The notes under the pieces were generated by a model that was not told the origin of the DNA, did not search any database, and was given only the letters and a program-made list of their open reading frames with translations. Of a stretch of 26,399 bases of DNA, positions 1 to 7,612 are shown piece by piece (position 1 is the stretch's first letter; each line of letters begins with the position of its first letter). The position numbers and the translations under genes are program-made. The DNA comes from Candidatus Omnitrophota bacterium (GTDB lineage: Bacteria; Omnitrophota; Gorgyraeia; Gygaellales; JAHJCI01). The stretch lies in contig JADHWR010000010.1 of the NCBI GenBank assembly GCA_016783355.1, forward strand, positions 1-26,399, in the 5' to 3' direction.

Positions 1-937
1 CACCATACTTGTTTACTAAATCCAGGGGGTCAATCGTTGTACCTTTACTTTTGCTTATTTTTTCTCCTTTAATATTAATAAAGCCGTGTACAAAAATCTT
101 TCGGGGCAATTCAATATCAGCCGCCGATAAGATTGCCAGCCAAACTACTGCATGAAACCACAGAATATCTTTGCCGATTAAATGTAAATCCGGCGGCCAA
201 TATTTTCTAAATTTTTCCTCAGGGTAGTCTAAAACAGAAATATAATTTATCAAAGCATCGAACCAAACAAAAATTATATGTCTTTTATCTATAGAAAGAG
301 GAATACCCCAGTTAAATGTCGAGCGAGAAATGCTTAAATCCCTCACTCCTTCTTTTATCCTATTAATGATTTCGTTTCTTCTTGTTTGCGGCTGAATAAA
401 ATCTTTATTATGCTCAATATACTCAAGAATCCTTCCCTGGTATTTACTCATTCTGAAGAAATAAGTTTCCTCTTTTATTCTTTCTGCTTTTTTATTATGT
501 ATGGGGCAGTGCCCTTCTTTTAAGTCTCTCTCAGTATAAAAAGCTTCACAATCGACACAATATAATCCTTCATATTCACCCTTATAAATATCACCTTTTT
601 CATAAATTTTCTTAAATATGGCCTGGACTGTTTCTATGTGTCGGCCTTGCGTAGTTCTTATAAAATTGTCATAGGATATATTTAACCTTTCCCAAAGATC
701 AATAAATTTCTTAGACATTCTTTCAACAAATTCTTCGGGTTTTTCATTTGATCTTAAGGCACACCTTTGTATCTTCTGCCCATGTTCATCAGTACCGGTA
801 GAAAAGAATACATCACGACCCATCTTTCGATGCCATCTTGCAATAACATCAGCGCAGACCTTTTCATAAACATGTCCGATATGTGCAGGAGCTGAAGGAT
901 AATCGATTGCCGTTGTAATATAAAATTTATTAGTCAT
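1..937 (-). CDS. metG: Methionyl-tRNA synthetase, partial (C-terminal part beyond the left edge)
   Basis: Charges tRNA-Met with methionine in the cytoplasm. The reading frame starts at the ATG at 937-935 with MTNKFYITTAIDYPSAPAHIGH, which carries the class I HIGH motif near residue 20. It continues past a CVDC/CPIH zinc-knuckle pair (residues ~130-150) to the KISKS signature near residue 300, then leaves the window at base 1, so the anticodon-binding part is not visible. The CxxC knuckle and overall spacing fit the shorter MetG/MetS type found in Thermus and Bacillus. The start codon overlaps the end of ricT by 8 bases, so the two are probably translationally coupled. The order tmk-holB-ricT-metG is the one seen in many Gram-positive genomes. 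It was recognised by translating the minus strand. The assignment is secure. Confidence 0.96.
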   Translation of the reverse strand, partial: MTNKFYITTAIDYPSAPAHIGHVYEKVCADVIARWHRKMGRDVFFSTGTDEHGQKIQRCALRSNEKPEEFVERMSKKFIDLWERLNISYDNFIRTTQGRHIETVQAIFKKIYEKGDIYKGEYEGLYCVDCEAFYTERDLKEGHCPIHNKKAERIKEETYFFRMSKYQGRILEYIEHNKDFIQPQTRRNEIINRIKEGVRDLSISRSTFNWGIPLSIDKRHIIFVWFDALINYISVLDYPEEKFRKYWPPDLHLIGKDILWFHAVVWLAILSAADIELPRKIFVHGFINIKGEKISKSKGTTIDPLDLVNKYG

Positions 938-1712
938 AACAAACTTCAATAATTCTTTTATCTTCCAATTCTACAGAGACAGAGCGCCGCAAGATATTAA
1001 CAGAAATAACCCTGCCCTTTCCCTGCTCTGTATGCATCTTTTCGCCCTCACGTGGTAGGCCGCGTGAGAGTCGCTTGTAGGTCTCATACTCATAACTTAA
1101 GCAGCACATCAACCTTCCGCAGATTCCTGAAAGTTTTGATGGATTAAGCGGCAAGCCCTGCTCTTTAGCCATCTTTATACTTACTGCTTTAAACTCCTTA
1201 AGGAATCCTCCGCAGCAAAGCACCCTTCCGCAAGGCCCAATACCGCCAAAAAGCTTTGCTTCATCTCGAACACCAATCTGTCGTAATTCAATTCTCACTT
1301 TAAATATCTTGGCTAACTCCTTCAATAAATTGCGAAAGTCAACCCGGCCTTGCGCAGTAAAATAAAAGATAACCTTGCTGGCATCGTATGAAAATTCAGT
1401 ACCAACTAATTTCATTTTTAGCTTGTAGGTCTTAATCTTCTCTTCGCATATTGTGCGCGCCTCTTTGCTCTTCTGCTGATTTTCCTTAATGATTTTTAAA
1501 TCCTCGTTGTTCGCCTTGCGGATAATTTTTTTAATTGGCTTGCTATCAAGAGATGGTAAGGATTTGTTTAAAATCGAAGTAACTTGAACATAATCAAGTC
1601 CGCGCTCAACCTCAACAATCAAAAAATCGCCCACCGAAATCCCCTCTCTATCAATTCTTATTAAAGAGTATGGCCCAAAATCTCTTAGTCTTACCTGAGC
1701 AATCTTTTCCAT
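930..1712 (-). CDS. ricT: PSP1-domain protein, RicT/YaaT family
   Basis: RicT (YaaT) of Bacillus subtilis joins RicA and RicF in a Y-complex that carries iron-sulfur clusters and promotes RNase Y-dependent mRNA processing; homologues are widespread. The family signature is clear in the C-terminal half: the cysteine clusters CGRVLCCGGF and, about 30 residues later, CGRLMCC, separated by an LPLNPSKLSG stretch. The ATG at 1712 is preferred (260 residues, MEKIAQVRLRDFGPY), because family members begin a few residues before 'QVRLR'. A TTG seven codons upstream (1733) is the alternative. No ricA or ricF homologue is visible here. The gene follows holB after a repeat-filled gap of about 200 bases and overlaps metG. 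Function in this organism is inferred from the family. Confidence 0.9.
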   Translation of the reverse strand: MEKIAQVRLRDFGPYSLIRIDREGISVGDFLIVEVERGLDYVQVTSILNKSLPSLDSKPIKKIIRKANNEDLKIIKENQQKSKEARTICEEKIKTYKLKMKLVGTEFSYDASKVIFYFTAQGRVDFRNLLKELAKIFKVRIELRQIGVRDEAKLFGGIGPCGRVLCCGGFLKEFKAVSIKMAKEQGLPLNPSKLSGICGRLMCCLSYEYETYKRLSRGLPREGEKMHTEQGKGRVISVNILRRSVSVELEDKRIIEVCYD

Positions 1713-1737
1713 AATTCTTAAATTATCGGTCAACTAT

Positions 1738-1786
1738 CTTTGGAAGTCCGACTTCCAAAGTGACTTTGGAAGTCGGACTTCCAAAG
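1738..1786. repeat. Two 23-bp palindromes forming a perfect 49-bp inverted repeat
   Basis: Two copies of CTTTGGAAGTC-N-GACTTCCAAAG (arms of 11 bases, central C in the first and G in the second) lie at 1738-1760 and 1764-1786, separated by TGA. The second copy is the exact reverse complement of the first, so the unit can fold either as two tight hairpins or as one long stem. It lies just upstream of the ricT start, with its left end overlapping the alternative TTG start region. There is no T-tract, so it is not a standard terminator. It looks like a dispersed palindromic repeat. Confidence 0.85.
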
Positions 1787-1929
1787 TGAAACGGGTGGCA
1801 GCCAAGACGAAGGCCTTGCCTACACGCAAAGCGAAGCTTGAGTATGGGCGAGGTGGATTGGCACTTCGACCCTGCTCAGTGTCAACCCTGAGCTTGTCGA
1901 ATGGGTTGGCTGACAGGACCCGCAATGTT
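1787..1929. repeat. Non-coding gap with an interspersed TTCGAC...GTCGAA inverted repeat
   Basis: This stretch between holB and ricT is not convincingly coding. At 1865-1901 it holds an imperfect inverted repeat with TTCGAC at one end and GTCGAA at the other, and GCTCA/TGAGC inside. On the minus strand the same bases translate to 'FDKLRVDTEQG', a phrase I recall from spurious ORFs over interspersed repeats in many environmental bacterial genomes. A 63-residue open frame across the gap is therefore judged an artefact. Together with the palindromes just upstream this makes the whole ~190-base gap repeat DNA. Confidence 0.65.
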
Positions 1930-2817
1930 TTAAGAGGGTTCCTCCCATATAAACTTTAGGTTATCGAGAATCAAATTGCGATTGATATTCTGCTCGATAC
2001 CCTCAACCAGCCAAAAAAGCCCCAAGAAAATCTTATTTAAATCAGCAAAGGAATACTTCTTAGAAAGCAGGGTTATCTCTTTGGTTAAATCTAAATTAAT
2101 TAAAAAATCACAAGATACACCTGCCTTGAAAATATATATATCCCGTACTAATCCAATTAATATCCGTAACGCCTGCCGGAGTTTTGGCTTCTGCCAATCC
2201 TTTTGATTTTCGTAAGAACGCATATCCTTTGCAAATACAAATTGTCGAATAATACTATTTTTCTCCTTAAGATGGCTGTTCAGCTCACCCAAATCAAATT
2301 CTTGATAGAGTTTTGCCTGTATCTCTCTGCGGCCCAAAGGCGAAAATCTTAGTATTTGACAACGTGACACAATCGTCGGCAAAAGACGCTGTAAGTCATT
2401 TGCCAGAAGAATAATTATGGAATTGGCTGGTGGCTCCTCTAGGGTTTTAAGAAGACAGTTGCTTGCCTCTTCAGTTAAACTCTCGGCATCAGTAATAATA
2501 AAAATCTTAAAACGTCCTTCAAAAGGCCGCAAGGCTATCCTTTCCTCTAAATAATGAATCTGCCCTATTTTAATAAAATCAGATTTTTCTTTCTCAATAT
2601 AATGAATATCGGGATGAGTATTATTTTCAATCTTGTGACAAGAAATACATTCCTGGCAAGCAGGAAAAGACTCTCTTTGGCAATTGACTGCTTTAGCAAA
2701 CTCGCGGCAAACTCCCCTTTTGCCTGTACCGGATTGACCTAAAAAAAGATAAGCATGACTTAATCGTCTATTCTCCCAGGCACATTTAAGTAAATCTAAC
2801 TGGATTGGCATGTTCAT
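1930..2817 (-). CDS. holB: DNA polymerase III delta' subunit
   Basis: The delta' subunit is part of the clamp-loader complex that places the beta sliding clamp on DNA. The 295-residue protein has a Walker A motif GQSGTGKRG near residue 27. A four-cysteine zinc module follows (C-x8-C-x2-C-x2-C, residues ~46-61). The clamp-loader signature LLKTLEEPP lies around residue 122 and SRC of sensor 1/arginine-finger type near residue 152. A normal gamma/tau subunit has a better-conserved P-loop; here the first lysine is followed by R-G rather than S/T, as in non-hydrolysing delta' subunits. The ATG at 2817 overlaps the tmk stop in an ATGA, indicating coupling. The neighbourhood tmk-holB-ricT supports the call. 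Confidence 0.92.
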   Translation of the reverse strand: MNMPIQLDLLKCAWENRRLSHAYLFLGQSGTGKRGVCREFAKAVNCQRESFPACQECISCHKIENNTHPDIHYIEKEKSDFIKIGQIHYLEERIALRPFEGRFKIFIITDAESLTEEASNCLLKTLEEPPANSIIILLANDLQRLLPTIVSRCQILRFSPLGRREIQAKLYQEFDLGELNSHLKEKNSIIRQFVFAKDMRSYENQKDWQKPKLRQALRILIGLVRDIYIFKAGVSCDFLINLDLTKEITLLSKKYSFADLNKIFLGLFWLVEGIEQNINRNLILDNLKFIWEEPS

Positions 2818-3422
2818 AGAAACCTGATTACCATCCGGCGAATTTCTTCCTCAGTCTTTCTTTTATCTTTATCCGGCTTAATAATCTTAATCCTTCGTGG
2901 CTGCGATCTCGCTAATTTAAGATAGCCAGAACGAACGCGAAGATGATACTGATAGGATCTTTTTTCAATACGGTCTTTATTCTTCCGAGGGACCTTGCCC
3001 TTTTTAACAGGTGCGTCTAAAAAGATGGTCAAATCAGGCTTGATGTCCAGGCTTGCAAGTTTACCCAAATATTCAATCAACTTTAAATCTATCCCCAAGC
3101 CAAAACCCTGATAAGCAATGGTTGAATCTAAAAACCTGTCACAGACAACAATATCACCTTTTTTTATTGCTGGTTTTATTAACTCAGAAATTGCCTGAGC
3201 GCGCGCGCTCATATAAAGAAGCATTTCGCTTAGAGGTGTAATCTCCTCGTTGTCTTTATCCAGCAGTATTCTTCTGATTTTTTCACCAATCCTTGTTGCG
3301 CCTGGCTCCCGCAGATACAAAACCCTGTATCCTCTTGCTCTTAGATAATTTACTAATAATTTTGATTGTGTACTTTTGCCACTGCACTCCCCGCCTTCAA
3401 AGGTGATGAATCGAGCCTTCAT
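2814..3422 (-). CDS. tmk: Thymidylate kinase
   Basis: Phosphorylates dTMP to dTDP for DNA synthesis. The 202-residue protein shows the P-loop GGECSGKST near residue 8, the dTMP-binding REPGATRIGE segment near residue 39 and the DRFLDSTIAYQG motif around residue 90. The start at 3422 (MKARFITFEGG) was chosen over an in-frame ATG four codons upstream. It follows GGAG-AAGGAA at good spacing and overlaps the cysS stop in an ATGA. The LID region is basic (KGKVPRKNKDRIEKR) and aligns roughly with where other Tmk proteins have RxxxDRxE, so the substrate lid is somewhat divergent. Downstream it overlaps holB by 4 bases. Confidence 0.94.
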   Translation of the reverse strand: MKARFITFEGGECSGKSTQSKLLVNYLRARGYRVLYLREPGATRIGEKIRRILLDKDNEEITPLSEMLLYMSARAQAISELIKPAIKKGDIVVCDRFLDSTIAYQGFGLGIDLKLIEYLGKLASLDIKPDLTIFLDAPVKKGKVPRKNKDRIEKRSYQYHLRVRSGYLKLARSQPRRIKIIKPDKDKRKTEEEIRRMVIRFL

Positions 3423-4825
3423 TTCCTTCTCCATATTGTTCCTGCCTTTGTATCTTCGAGAAGAATACCCTTTTGCTCTAAGTCTTTTCTTATTTTATCT
3501 GCCTTTTGGAAATCGTGCTTTTTTCTTGCTTCATTGCGCTCTTTAATTAATGGCGTAATGCTGGCAGCAAGATCATCCAGGGGCGCTTTTCTTTTTTTCA
3601 AATCTAAGCCAAATATCTCTGTTAACTCAAATAATAGATTCTTTGCTGCAAATATAAAATCCGGATTATCAATATCTTTATTGACAATATTTACCAGGTC
3701 AAATATAGAAGCCAATCCCTGTGGCATATTAAAATCATCATCCATCACTTCCTTAAATCTATTTTTAATATTTTCTATCTCTTTAAAATTTTTATCTGCA
3801 ACTTGTAACTCAGAATTAGTAAGTTTCCTGTCAATCTTATCTATCAAAATCATAATTCTTTCCAGGGCCTGTTTTTCCTCTTTCATCTTTTCCCAGGTAA
3901 AATCTATAGGTGAGGTGTAATGAGCAGATAAAAAAAACATTTTCAATATATTGGGGTCATTATATCTCTTCACTAAATCCTTTATGGTTACAAAATTACC
4001 TAAGGACTTTGCCATCTTCTGCCCGTTTATAGTTAAAAGGCCGTGGTGTATCCAATATTTAGCAAACGGCTTTCCTGTAATTGCTTCACTCTGGGCAATC
4101 TCATTCTCATGATGAGGAAATATTAAATCTCTGCCGCCACCGTGAATATCCAAAGTCTCTCCTAAATACTTCTGAGCCATTATAGAACACTCTATATGCC
4201 ATCCTGGACGGCCTTCTCTCCACGGGCTTGGCCATTCTGGCTCATTCGGTTTTGATTTCTTCCATAAAGCAAAATCCAAGGGGTCTTTTTTGTGTTCATC
4301 AGCTTCGATTCTCACGCCGCTAAGCATCTGGTCGATACCCTGGCCAGATAATTTGCCGTAATCTTTAAATTTACGCACGCTGAAGTATACCCCATTATCT
4401 GTAAGATAGGCATAACCTTTATCAATCAAATCCTCAATATATTTAATCATTTCAGGAATATTCTTAGTTGCCCTTGGCTCTTCCTTACCATCCATAATGC
4501 CTGGTCGAATACTTAATAACTCTAAATCTTTTTTATAACTGTCAATATACTTATCAACTAACTCTCTCCAGTCAATCTTAAGTTCATTGGCACGGTTTAT
4601 AATCTTGTCATCAACATCTGTAATATTTCGCACGAAATTAACCTTAAATTTTCTATATTCTAAATATCTTCTTATCACATCAAATATATACAAACTACGG
4701 GCATGGCCTATATGGCAATCATCATAGACAGTTACTCCGCAGGTATACATTTTAACCTGAGGGGGATTTAGGGGTATGAACTCTTCTTTTTTTCTGGTTA
4801 AAGTATTGTAAATAAAGAGTGGCAT
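3419..4825 (-). CDS. cysS: Cysteinyl-tRNA synthetase
   Basis: Charges tRNA-Cys. The 468-residue protein has every landmark of the family. The zinc-ligand Cys is in YTCGVTVYD near residue 28 and HIGH in CHIGHARSL near residue 38. The zinc-binding stretch WHIECSIMAQKYLG is near residue 208, HHENEIAQSEA near residue 238 and KMAKSLGN (KMSKS) near residue 268. The C-terminal helical domain is complete. It lies just downstream of cysE, the first step of cysteine synthesis, with a gap of only a few bases, as in the Bacillus gltX-cysE-cysS arrangement. That pairing would link cysteine supply to its use in translation. It ends overlapping tmk. Confidence 0.97.
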   Translation of the reverse strand: MPLFIYNTLTRKKEEFIPLNPPQVKMYTCGVTVYDDCHIGHARSLYIFDVIRRYLEYRKFKVNFVRNITDVDDKIINRANELKIDWRELVDKYIDSYKKDLELLSIRPGIMDGKEEPRATKNIPEMIKYIEDLIDKGYAYLTDNGVYFSVRKFKDYGKLSGQGIDQMLSGVRIEADEHKKDPLDFALWKKSKPNEPEWPSPWREGRPGWHIECSIMAQKYLGETLDIHGGGRDLIFPHHENEIAQSEAITGKPFAKYWIHHGLLTINGQKMAKSLGNFVTIKDLVKRYNDPNILKMFFLSAHYTSPIDFTWEKMKEEKQALERIMILIDKIDRKLTNSELQVADKNFKEIENIKNRFKEVMDDDFNMPQGLASIFDLVNIVNKDIDNPDFIFAAKNLLFELTEIFGLDLKKRKAPLDDLAASITPLIKERNEARKKHDFQKADKIRKDLEQKGILLEDTKAGTIWRRK

Positions 4826-4831
4826 AAATTC

Positions 4832-5509
4832 TTAATGTTCTTCTAATTTCTCAATCCTCTTCTTCAATTCCTCAATCTGCTGCATAATCGGATCAAGAAT
4901 ATGTATATGGTCTAAGCTTGTATCTATCTTTTTGCCATCCTGTTTAGTTAATCTCGCCGGCACCCCAACCGCAGTTGAATTTGGCGGCACATCCTTAATC
5001 ACAACTGCATTTGCGCCAATGTAAGAATTATCGCTAACTACAATATTACCTAAAATCTTTGCACCTGCGCCGACAACAACATTATCGCCCAATGTTGGAT
5101 GTCGCTTTGCCTTTTGCTTTCCTGTTCCACCCAAGGTCACACCCTGATATAAAGTAACATTATTTCCGATTACCGTTGTTTCACCGATCACCACACTCAT
5201 TCCATGGTCAATGAACAAACCCCGGCCAATCTCTGCGCCGGGATGAATCTCAATCCCTGTCAGATGCCGGCTAAACTGACTGAGTAGACGCGCAAGAAAT
5301 TCCAGTTTAATTTTATAAAAAAAGTGGGCAATACGATGGCAAATTATCGCATGAAGCCCCTGATAAAGAAAAAGAACCTCGAAGAAACTATAGGCAGCAG
5401 GGTCTCTGTTCAGGGTTGCCTTTATTTCCGGATAAAATAATATTGCCAGGATTATAAATTTTAAAACAGCAAGAGTAACAATTAACCCTACGATTATCAA
5501 AAAAATCAT
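4832..5509 (-). CDS. cysE: Serine O-acetyltransferase with an N-terminal membrane segment
   Basis: Transfers acetyl from acetyl-CoA to serine, giving O-acetylserine for cysteine synthesis. Of 225 residues, the first ~28 form a hydrophobic helix (IFLIIVGLIVTLAVLKFIILAIL), followed by RDPAAYSFFEVLFLYQGLHAIICHRIAH. This is the short-form CysE pattern, without the full N-terminal domain of the E. coli enzyme. The left-handed beta-helix (hexapeptide repeats) runs from ~85 to 190 with the active-site region IDHGMSVVIGETTVIG, and a C-terminal coiled segment (QQIEELKKRIEKLEEH) ends the protein. The membrane helix is unusual for a cytosolic enzyme but is seen in some EpsC/CysE homologues. The ATG overlaps the ispF stop (ATGA). 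Confidence 0.92.
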   Translation of the reverse strand: MIFLIIVGLIVTLAVLKFIILAILFYPEIKATLNRDPAAYSFFEVLFLYQGLHAIICHRIAHFFYKIKLEFLARLLSQFSRHLTGIEIHPGAEIGRGLFIDHGMSVVIGETTVIGNNVTLYQGVTLGGTGKQKAKRHPTLGDNVVVGAGAKILGNIVVSDNSYIGANAVVIKDVPPNSTAVGVPARLTKQDGKKIDTSLDHIHILDPIMQQIEELKKRIEKLEEH

Positions 5510-5991
5510 TTAATATTACCTCCTCTTAACAAAACAACTGCCCAGGCAGCAATTGCCTGCGCACGACCAATTAACCCTAATCCTTCGTTAGTCGTCGCCT
5601 TAATACTCACGCAAGAAGGACTGATATTTAGAATCTTTGCAATATTGCTTTCCATCTTCAGTCTCATCTGAGCAATTCTTGGCTTTTGGGCAATTAAGAC
5701 AGAATCAATGTTGATAATTTTAAATCTCTTCTTTTTAAGAACCGTGCAAACCGCCTTTAGAAGCTTTGTGCTCCTCATATCCTTATATTGAGCATCATCA
5801 TCAGGGAACATCTTGCCAATATCACCCAAGCCTGCTCCTCCTAAAAGAGCATCTGCTATTGCATGCACAAGCACGTCAGCATCAGAATGCCCTGCTAACC
5901 CCAAAGGATGTGCAATCTCAATGCCGCCTAAGAATAACTTTCGGCCTTTAACCAAGCGATGAATATCATAACCAATACCTACTCGATACAT
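5506..5991 (-). CDS. ispF: 2-C-methyl-D-erythritol 2,4-cyclodiphosphate synthase
   Basis: Fifth step of the MEP isoprenoid pathway: cyclises CDP-methylerythritol 2-phosphate with release of CMP. The 161-residue protein begins with the diagnostic GIGYDIHRL, whose D and H are metal ligands near residues 9 and 11. It has GHSDADVLVHAIADALLGGAGLGDIG around residues 34-59, the PDDD substrate loop after it, and the late motif KATTNEGLGLIGR near residue 130. It lies just downstream of ispD in the same direction, though separated from it by a ~100-base repeat tract, and overlaps cysE by 4 bases. Family identification is certain. Confidence 0.97.
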   Translation of the reverse strand: MYRVGIGYDIHRLVKGRKLFLGGIEIAHPLGLAGHSDADVLVHAIADALLGGAGLGDIGKMFPDDDAQYKDMRSTKLLKAVCTVLKKKRFKIINIDSVLIAQKPRIAQMRLKMESNIAKILNISPSCVSIKATTNEGLGLIGRAQAIAAWAVVLLRGGNIK

Positions 5992-6018
5992 AATAAACCC
6001 AGATTAAAAAATCCAAAA

Positions 6019-6131
6019 AGCGTAAAGTGTAAAGCTAAAAGCGTAAAGCTAAAGTGCAAAGTTTAAAGTTTTTTAAGAAAGTTTTGAGTTTTAAGTTTTA
6101 GTTTTGCGCTTTACATTCTGCGCTTTACGCT
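6019..6131. repeat. AGCGTAAAG direct and inverted repeat tract spanning the ispD 3' end
   Basis: AGCGTAAAG occurs at 6019-6027 and 6040-6048, with related GTAAAG units around them, and its reverse complement CTTTACGCT lies at 6123-6131. The middle (6060-6105) is a degenerate run rich in AAGTTTT. The tract fills the ispD-ispF gap and enters the ispD frame, where it encodes the lysine- and arginine-rich tail RKAQNVKRKTKT. This suggests slippage or expansion of a short unit that has displaced the original ispD stop. Confidence 0.7.
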
Positions 6132-6828
6132 GAAATATATTATCTGATTTTTGATTTTTTAATATTGCCTCAGCAAATACCAAATCCTCGGGTGTGGTTA
6201 TCTTAATATTAAAATATGAACCAGGAATCACCTTTACCTTTAGACCTAACTTCTCAATCAGCATTGCATCATCAGTAACATAAGAACGGCGCAATCTTTT
6301 TTTATATGCCTTTAAGATTAAATCCTTGGCAAAAACCTGTGGGGTTTGAATCTCATATAGATTCTCTCGCCTCAAGGTTCTGCGAACATATCCTCGTTTG
6401 TCCAACTCCTTTATTGTCGCCTTTAAAGGAATACCTAAAACAGCAGCACCACTGTCTCTGGTTTCCCGCGTAAGACGACTGACCATTGCTGAATCTATAA
6501 AAGGCCGGCAAGCATCATGTATCAAAACAAAATCGGAATTTTTGCTTACATACCTTAAGCCACTTTTTACAGAATCAGTACGTCGGGCGCCCCCAAAGAC
6601 CAATTTCTTAATCTTCTCTAACGGGCGCTTCTTTAGACACCTCTCGAATTTACTGAGATTACCTCTGGAGACAACAAGGATAATCTCACGTATCTCTGGA
6701 TGAGAATCTAATATGCTTAAAGAATAAAGAAAAATGGGTTTATCTCTTAATCTTACGAGGGGCTTTGGTATGCTTGAATTTAACCGCAGGCCAAAGCCTG
6801 CGGCAACAACGATAGCACTAACAAACAT
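6091..6828 (-). CDS. ispD: 2-C-methyl-D-erythritol 4-phosphate cytidylyltransferase
   Basis: Third step of the MEP pathway: couples CTP and methylerythritol 4-phosphate to CDP-methylerythritol. The nucleotide-binding start AIVVAAGFGLRLNSSIPKPLVRLRDKP has the G-x-G-x-R...KP signature of the family. HDACRPF lies near residue 104, TPQVF near residue 157 and the conserved TDDAMLIE near residue 180. At 245 residues it is slightly longer than usual. The extra is the basic C-terminal tail (QRKAQNVKRKTKT), encoded by the repeat tract that continues into the intergenic gap, so it is probably non-native. It starts two bases after the PIN-TRAM gene, in the same order as Bacillus yacL-ispD-ispF. Confidence 0.95.
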   Translation of the reverse strand: MFVSAIVVAAGFGLRLNSSIPKPLVRLRDKPIFLYSLSILDSHPEIREIILVVSRGNLSKFERCLKKRPLEKIKKLVFGGARRTDSVKSGLRYVSKNSDFVLIHDACRPFIDSAMVSRLTRETRDSGAAVLGIPLKATIKELDKRGYVRRTLRRENLYEIQTPQVFAKDLILKAYKKRLRRSYVTDDAMLIEKLGLKVKVIPGSYFNIKITTPEDLVFAEAILKNQKSDNIFQRKAQNVKRKTKT

Positions 6829-6829
6829 C

Positions 6830-7612
6830 TCAATGTTGTAATTTAGAAAAAATCATCCTGCCTGCTGGTGTCTGCAACACAGAGGTAACGCAGACTTTAA
6901 CATCTTGGCCAATCAAGCGACGGGCATCCTCAACAACTACCATTGTTCCATCATCAAGATAACCTACTGCCTGATTATGTTCTTTTCCATCACGAATCAA
7001 TTTAATCATCAGATTCTCACCGGGAAAAACAACAAGTCTTAAGCTATTAGCGAGTTCATTAATGTTTAAAACACCTACCCCTTGAATACTGGCAACCTGC
7101 GTAAGATTAAAATCGACGGTTAATATCCGTGCCCCTAAATCCTTAGCCATGCGCACAAGCTTACTATCCACCTCTTTTGTACCCGGAAAGTCCTTCTCGC
7201 TGATTATTATATTAACTTTTTCCTTCTTCTGTAAATTAGTGAGAATCTCAAAGCCCCTTCTTCCTCTCTGCCGCTTTGTTGGGTCAGTAGAATCAGCGAT
7301 CAACTGAAGCTCTTTGAGAACAAAGCGCGGCACAATGATTCTCTCGTTTAAAAATCCTGTCTTTATAATATCGCCGATTCTGCCATCAATAATTGCGCTT
7401 GTATCTAAAATAATTGCTCTGCCTTTTTTATCTTGGCCAAAGGTATAAGCATGAGAAATAAGAGAGCTATATCTGTCCTTTAATACGATCAAAAAACCCA
7501 CTCCTGTCCCAAAGAATAATCCGTAAATAGCCTCACCCCTTAAACTACCTATTTGATAACCAATCAAGCCAAAAACAAGAATAAAAAGAAGACGAACTAA
7601 TAAAAGTTTCAT
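6830..7612 (-). CDS. yacL: Membrane-anchored PIN-TRAM domain protein (YacL type)
   Basis: The 260-residue protein starts with two hydrophobic segments (residues ~3-20 and ~28-44). A PIN nuclease domain follows, opening with ILDTSAIIDGRIGDI (~68-82), whose aspartates are the expected metal ligands, and closing with the acidic TVDFNLTQVA near residue 168. The last ~75 residues (GENLMIKLIRDGKEHNQAVGYLDDGTMVVVE) form a TRAM beta-barrel that probably binds RNA. The same architecture and position (after radA, before ispD) define Bacillus YacL, whose physiological role is not well settled. The ATG overlaps the radA stop in an ATGA. RNase activity is family-based inference. Confidence 0.9.
   Translation of the reverse strand: MKLLLVRLLFILVFGLIGYQIGSLRGEAIYGLFFGTGVGFLIVLKDRYSSLISHAYTFGQDKKGRAIILDTSAIIDGRIGDIIKTGFLNERIIVPRFVLKELQLIADSTDPTKRQRGRRGFEILTNLQKKEKVNIIISEKDFPGTKEVDSKLVRMAKDLGARILTVDFNLTQVASIQGVGVLNINELANSLRLVVFPGENLMIKLIRDGKEHNQAVGYLDDGTMVVVEDARRLIGQDVKVCVTSVLQTPAGRMIFSKLQH

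Noticed and set aside
1734..1925. 63-residue minus-strand open frame between holB and ricT
   Set aside because: It translates palindromes and an interspersed repeat, with no protein-like pattern and no ribosome binding site.
3366..3920. 184-residue plus-strand open frame
   Set aside because: It lies wholly opposite the confident cysS and tmk genes and its translation is the composition-driven shadow of cysS.
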